A DNA stretch of 64,000 bases from Flavobacterium potami (GTDB lineage Bacteria > Bacteroidota > Bacteroidia > Flavobacteriales > Flavobacteriaceae), in NCBI RefSeq assembly GCF_020026915.1, contig NZ_JAINUY010000001.1, forward strand, positions 558,001 through 622,000, written 5' to 3'. Below are positions 61,326 to 64,000 of the stretch, one piece after another. The translations under genes were made by a program, and so were the position numbers. Position 1 is the first letter of the stretch. Every line of letters begins with the position of its first letter. The notes under the pieces were generated by a model. The model worked only from the letters and a program-made list of their open reading frames with translations, did not search any database and was not told the DNA's origin.

Positions 61326-64000
61326 ATGAAACATTATTACAGATTGCTCTTTTTGTTATTGTTTCCCTTACTTGCGTTGGCACAACCTGCCCACGGTAAA
61401 AAAGTAGTAGGGTATTATGCGCAATGGTCTATTTATGCCCGGGATTTCAATGTTCCGAAAATAGATGGAAGTAAAATTACGCACTTGAATTATTCTTTTT
61501 ATGGGACAACTTATGATCCCGCACATCCAGAGAATACAAAATTAAAATGTTTGGACACTTATGCTGATTTTGAGCATATGGAAGGAGGTATTCCGTGGGA
61601 TGCTCCGGTAAAAGGAAACTTTTATGATTTAATGAAGCTAAAAGAAAAGTATCCGCATTTAAAAATTCTAATTTCTGTTGGAGGCTGGACAAAAGGACAG
61701 GATCTTTCTCCAATTGCTGCAAGTCCTGTGGCAAGAGCAGCTTTAGCAGCAGATATGGCAAACTTTATTACTACATATCCTTTTATAGATGGTTTTGATA
61801 TCGATTGGGAATACCCTCTTTCGGGTGGAACTGACGGTACAGAAATAGTAAATGGTGCGCCTGTTCCTCCACAAAAATACAGTCCTGATGACAACAAAAA
61901 TTTGGTTTATTTATTAAAAGCCATGCGTCAGGCAATGCCAAATAAATTGGTTACGATTGCTGCTGGAAACAATGTTAGAAACGTTTCTAAACAGTATTTA
62001 GGGCCAAACAACAGATCACAATATGGTATGAGCGAAGATATTTCGACGTATTGTGATTATATTACCTATTTCGGATATGATTTCGGAGGGAATTGGTATG
62101 ACAAAACTTGTTACAATGCACCATTATACGCAAGTGGAAATCCAAACGATCCGTTATATGGAGCGACACAATCAGAATCATTAGACGAATTAACCAATCA
62201 GTATTTGAATGTTGTTGGTTTTCCTGCGAATAAATTAATCATGGGATTGCCTTTTTACGGAAAAAAATTCGATAACGTTGCCACAAATTCAACAAACGGA
62301 TTATTTGTTTCAGCGCCAAGATATGTAGTTCCAGGATGTACAAATCCGCAAAATCCAACTGGAACTTGGGATGGTTCTGGAGCTTGTGAAAAATCAGGAA
62401 GTATCGAAATATGCGATTTAGTCGGAAATCCAGTTACAAATTCGCATGCTTATTTAGATCCAAATACCATGATGGTAACGCCGTCTGCAGCTTCGGCAGG
62501 ATGGGTTCGTTATTTTGACAATACAACAAAAGTTCCTTACTTATATAATGCTACAACAAAAGAGTTTATCTCTTATGAAGATAAACAATCAATGGATTTA
62601 AAAGTACAATACATTAAATCTAAAAACTTAGCTGGAGGTATGATTTGGGAATTATCTCAAGATACTAGAGGTTCAATTCCGAATTCATTATTAAATCAGG
62701 TCGATACTTCTTTTGGAAGCGTAGTTCCAGGAACAGTAAGCATTGCAGGTTCTGTAAAAAACGGATCAGTTTTGGTTACAGATGTTACGGTAGAATTACG
62801 TAATGCAAGCAATGCAGTAATTCAAACTGTAGTTTCTCAAACAGGAAACTTTACATTCAATAGTTTAACTTCTGGGCAAAACTATTCTGTGACAGCTCTA
62901 AAAGCGAGTTATACATTTGTTCCAGTTTCGTTGACAAACGTTACAACAAATCAAACTGGAGTTATAATAAATGGTACCCAACCAACTTATACCGTAAGCG
63001 GAACAGTTCTGAACGGATCAACGCCAGTTTCTGGTGTGACGGTTTCAGCAGTTTCAGGAAGTACGACTTTAACAGCAACTTCAAATGCAAGCGGAGTTTA
63101 CAGCGTTGCAGGTTTAACAGCGGGATTAAACTTTACAGTTACAGCTTCAAAATCTGGATTTTCGTATACACCAGCTTCAACAGTTTACAATGCAATTGAT
63201 GCTAACAAAACATTGAATTTTACTCAAGGTACGGCAGTTGTAAATTATACGGTAAGCGGAACAGTTCTTAACGGAAGTACTCCAGTTTCTGGGGTAACAA
63301 TTACAGCGTCTTCTACAAGTGGAAATATAACGGCAATTACCAATTCTAACGGAACATATTCTCTTTCGTTGGTTTCTGGTGGAAATTATAATGTAACAGC
63401 AGCCTTGACAGGACAAACTTTTACTCCGGCTTCAACTGTTTATTCTAATTTGAATGCCAATAAAACATTAAACCTTACTCAAGATGTTGTAACAACAACA
63501 AGTAAAATTAGCGGAACGGTTAAAAACGGAGCAACTCCAGTTGTAGGAGCAAAAGTCGAATTGGTTTTACCTTGGACGGATAACACACATAACTGGAAAA
63601 GTGTTATCGCAACCACAGACGCACAGGGGAAATACAGTTTTGATAATTCTGTTACAGACGGTTATACGCAAATTACAAGTTTAAAATTGAATACATGGTC
63701 AAACGGAGAAGTGAATTATTACCCAAATAATTTGGCAAATTTCCCTGTTCCTTCAAGTCCGACAGTTTATAATTTTAATACCAATTCAACTGCGAAATCC
63801 GCATTAGCTGCAGCGACAAACTTAATCAGCGGAACGGTTAAAAATGGTTCTGCACCTGTGGCAAATGCAAAAGTAGAAATTGTTTTGCCTTGGACAGACA
63901 ATACACACAACTGGAAAAGTGTTTTGGCAACAACAGATGCATCAGGAAATTACACTTTCGATAACTCAGTTGTGGCAGGTTATACACAGATTTTGAGTTT
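61326..64000 (+). CDS. chiA: GH18 chitinase, multidomain, cut by the right edge
   Basis: The first 891 codons of a secreted chitinase; no stop is met before the window ends. A signal peptide (residues 1-20, LLALAQ) is followed by a GH18 barrel (about 26-460). SVGGW at 117-121 and DGFDIDWEYP at 155-164 give the DxDxE motif with catalytic Glu162. After it come repeated Ig-like/carboxypeptidase-regulatory domains starting near residues 472, 554, 640, 727 and 833. F. johnsoniae ChiA is larger, with a second GH18 and a T9SS C-terminal domain, which would lie outside the window. It degrades chitin extracellularly. The gene symbol is given by analogy. Confidence 0.93.
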   Translation, partial: MKHYYRLLFLLLFPLLALAQPAHGKKVVGYYAQWSIYARDFNVPKIDGSKITHLNYSFYGTTYDPAHPENTKLKCLDTYADFEHMEGGIPWDAPVKGNFYDLMKLKEKYPHLKILISVGGWTKGQDLSPIAASPVARAALAADMANFITTYPFIDGFDIDWEYPLSGGTDGTEIVNGAPVPPQKYSPDDNKNLVYLLKAMRQAMPNKLVTIAAGNNVRNVSKQYLGPNNRSQYGMSEDISTYCDYITYFGYDFGGNWYDKTCYNAPLYASGNPNDPLYGATQSESLDELTNQYLNVVGFPANKLIMGLPFYGKKFDNVATNSTNGLFVSAPRYVVPGCTNPQNPTGTWDGSGACEKSGSIEICDLVGNPVTNSHAYLDPNTMMVTPSAASAGWVRYFDNTTKVPYLYNATTKEFISYEDKQSMDLKVQYIKSKNLAGGMIWELSQDTRGSIPNSLLNQVDTSFGSVVPGTVSIAGSVKNGSVLVTDVTVELRNASNAVIQTVVSQTGNFTFNSLTSGQNYSVTALKASYTFVPVSLTNVTTNQTGVIINGTQPTYTVSGTVLNGSTPVSGVTVSAVSGSTTLTATSNASGVYSVAGLTAGLNFTVTASKSGFSYTPASTVYNAIDANKTLNFTQGTAVVNYTVSGTVLNGSTPVSGVTITASSTSGNITAITNSNGTYSLSLVSGGNYNVTAALTGQTFTPASTVYSNLNANKTLNLTQDVVTTTSKISGTVKNGATPVVGAKVELVLPWTDNTHNWKSVIATTDAQGKYSFDNSVTDGYTQITSLKLNTWSNGEVNYYPNNLANFPVPSSPTVYNFNTNSTAKSALAAATNLISGTVKNGSAPVANAKVEIVLPWTDNTHNWKSVLATTDASGNYTFDNSVVAGYTQILS
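62987..63480 (+). repeat. Tandem domain repeat in the chitinase, 258-bp period
   Basis: The coding segments beginning YTVSGTVLNGSTPVSGVT at about 62987 and 63245 repeat with a period of 258 bases (86 residues). They share GTVLNGSTPVSGV and TPASTVY. Confidence 0.85.
63505..64000 (+). repeat. Tandem domain repeat in the chitinase, 318-bp period
   Basis: Two copies of a domain containing LPWTDNTHNWKSV begin near 63505 and 63823, a period of 318 bases (106 residues). The second is cut by the window edge. Confidence 0.85.

Noticed and set aside
61477..61897. Two overlapping minus-strand frames of more than 90 codons inside the chitinase gene
   Set aside because: They lie wholly antisense to a clear GH18 domain, lack recognisable motifs and starts, and arise from its codon pattern.

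Overview
The window is chromosomal DNA from a Bacteroidota bacterium, most likely Flavobacterium and close to F. johnsoniae. The evidence is strong AT bias, many TAxxTTTG-type -7 promoter elements with few Shine-Dalgarno sites, SusC/SusD outer-membrane proteins, LytTR regulation, a bacillithiol synthase (BshA), TamB and LptD homologues, and a chitin locus whose gene content matches the one described in F. johnsoniae. I see no tRNA, rRNA, CRISPR array, prophage or transposase.

Layout. Positions 1-3718 hold accessory genes: a receiver-sized orphan, a secreted ThuA-fold protein, an outer-membrane phospholipase A with all three catalytic residues, two tiny unknown genes and an XRE regulator. Positions 3891-13786 hold a desaturase, a D-Ala-D-Ala dipeptidase, a THUMP-like methyltransferase, an AI-2E family permease, a secreted M43 metalloprotease, a SpoU methylase, a DUF4159 protein, rsmE and tsaD. 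Positions 13980-25402 hold tamB, pfkA, gapA, a BadF/NAGK-type sugar kinase, mgsA, ridA and lptD. Positions 25536-30522 form a collinear group: cell-wall amidase, MlaD/MCE protein, two heterodisulfide-reductase-like Fe-S proteins and a conserved unknown. Positions 30647-48184 are mixed housekeeping: a flavo-1-like RNA, bshA, an LpxH-like hydrolase, aroC, a dicarboxylate symporter, a TPR hybrid histidine kinase, an RhlE-like helicase, hutG, hutI, a glutamine cyclotransferase, the SRP RNA and a transaldolase-family aldolase.

Positions 48304 to the right edge are a chitin/GlcNAc utilisation locus: an MFS sugar transporter, a LytS/LytTR two-component system, a SusC/SusD pair, a NagB-PIG-L fusion, a GH20 hexosaminidase and the first 891 codons of a GH18 chitinase with tandem repeat domains. 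With the kinase at 21041 and pfkA/gapA, the window can be read as one route: chitin to oligomers (GH18), import (SusCD), monomer (GH20), uptake (MFS), GlcNAc-6-P (kinase), deacetylation and deamination (fusion protein), then glycolysis. No separate nagA is present here.

The main unexplained signals are: 21-bp-period direct repeats before the susC-like gene and a matching half-site before the transporter, both suited to a LytTR regulator; a replaced catalytic Asp in the NagB-like domain; a terminator whose loop holds two overlapping stop codons; a palindrome serving as a -33 element for two divergent promoters; a probable flavo-1 RNA; and several inverted or tandem intergenic repeats.
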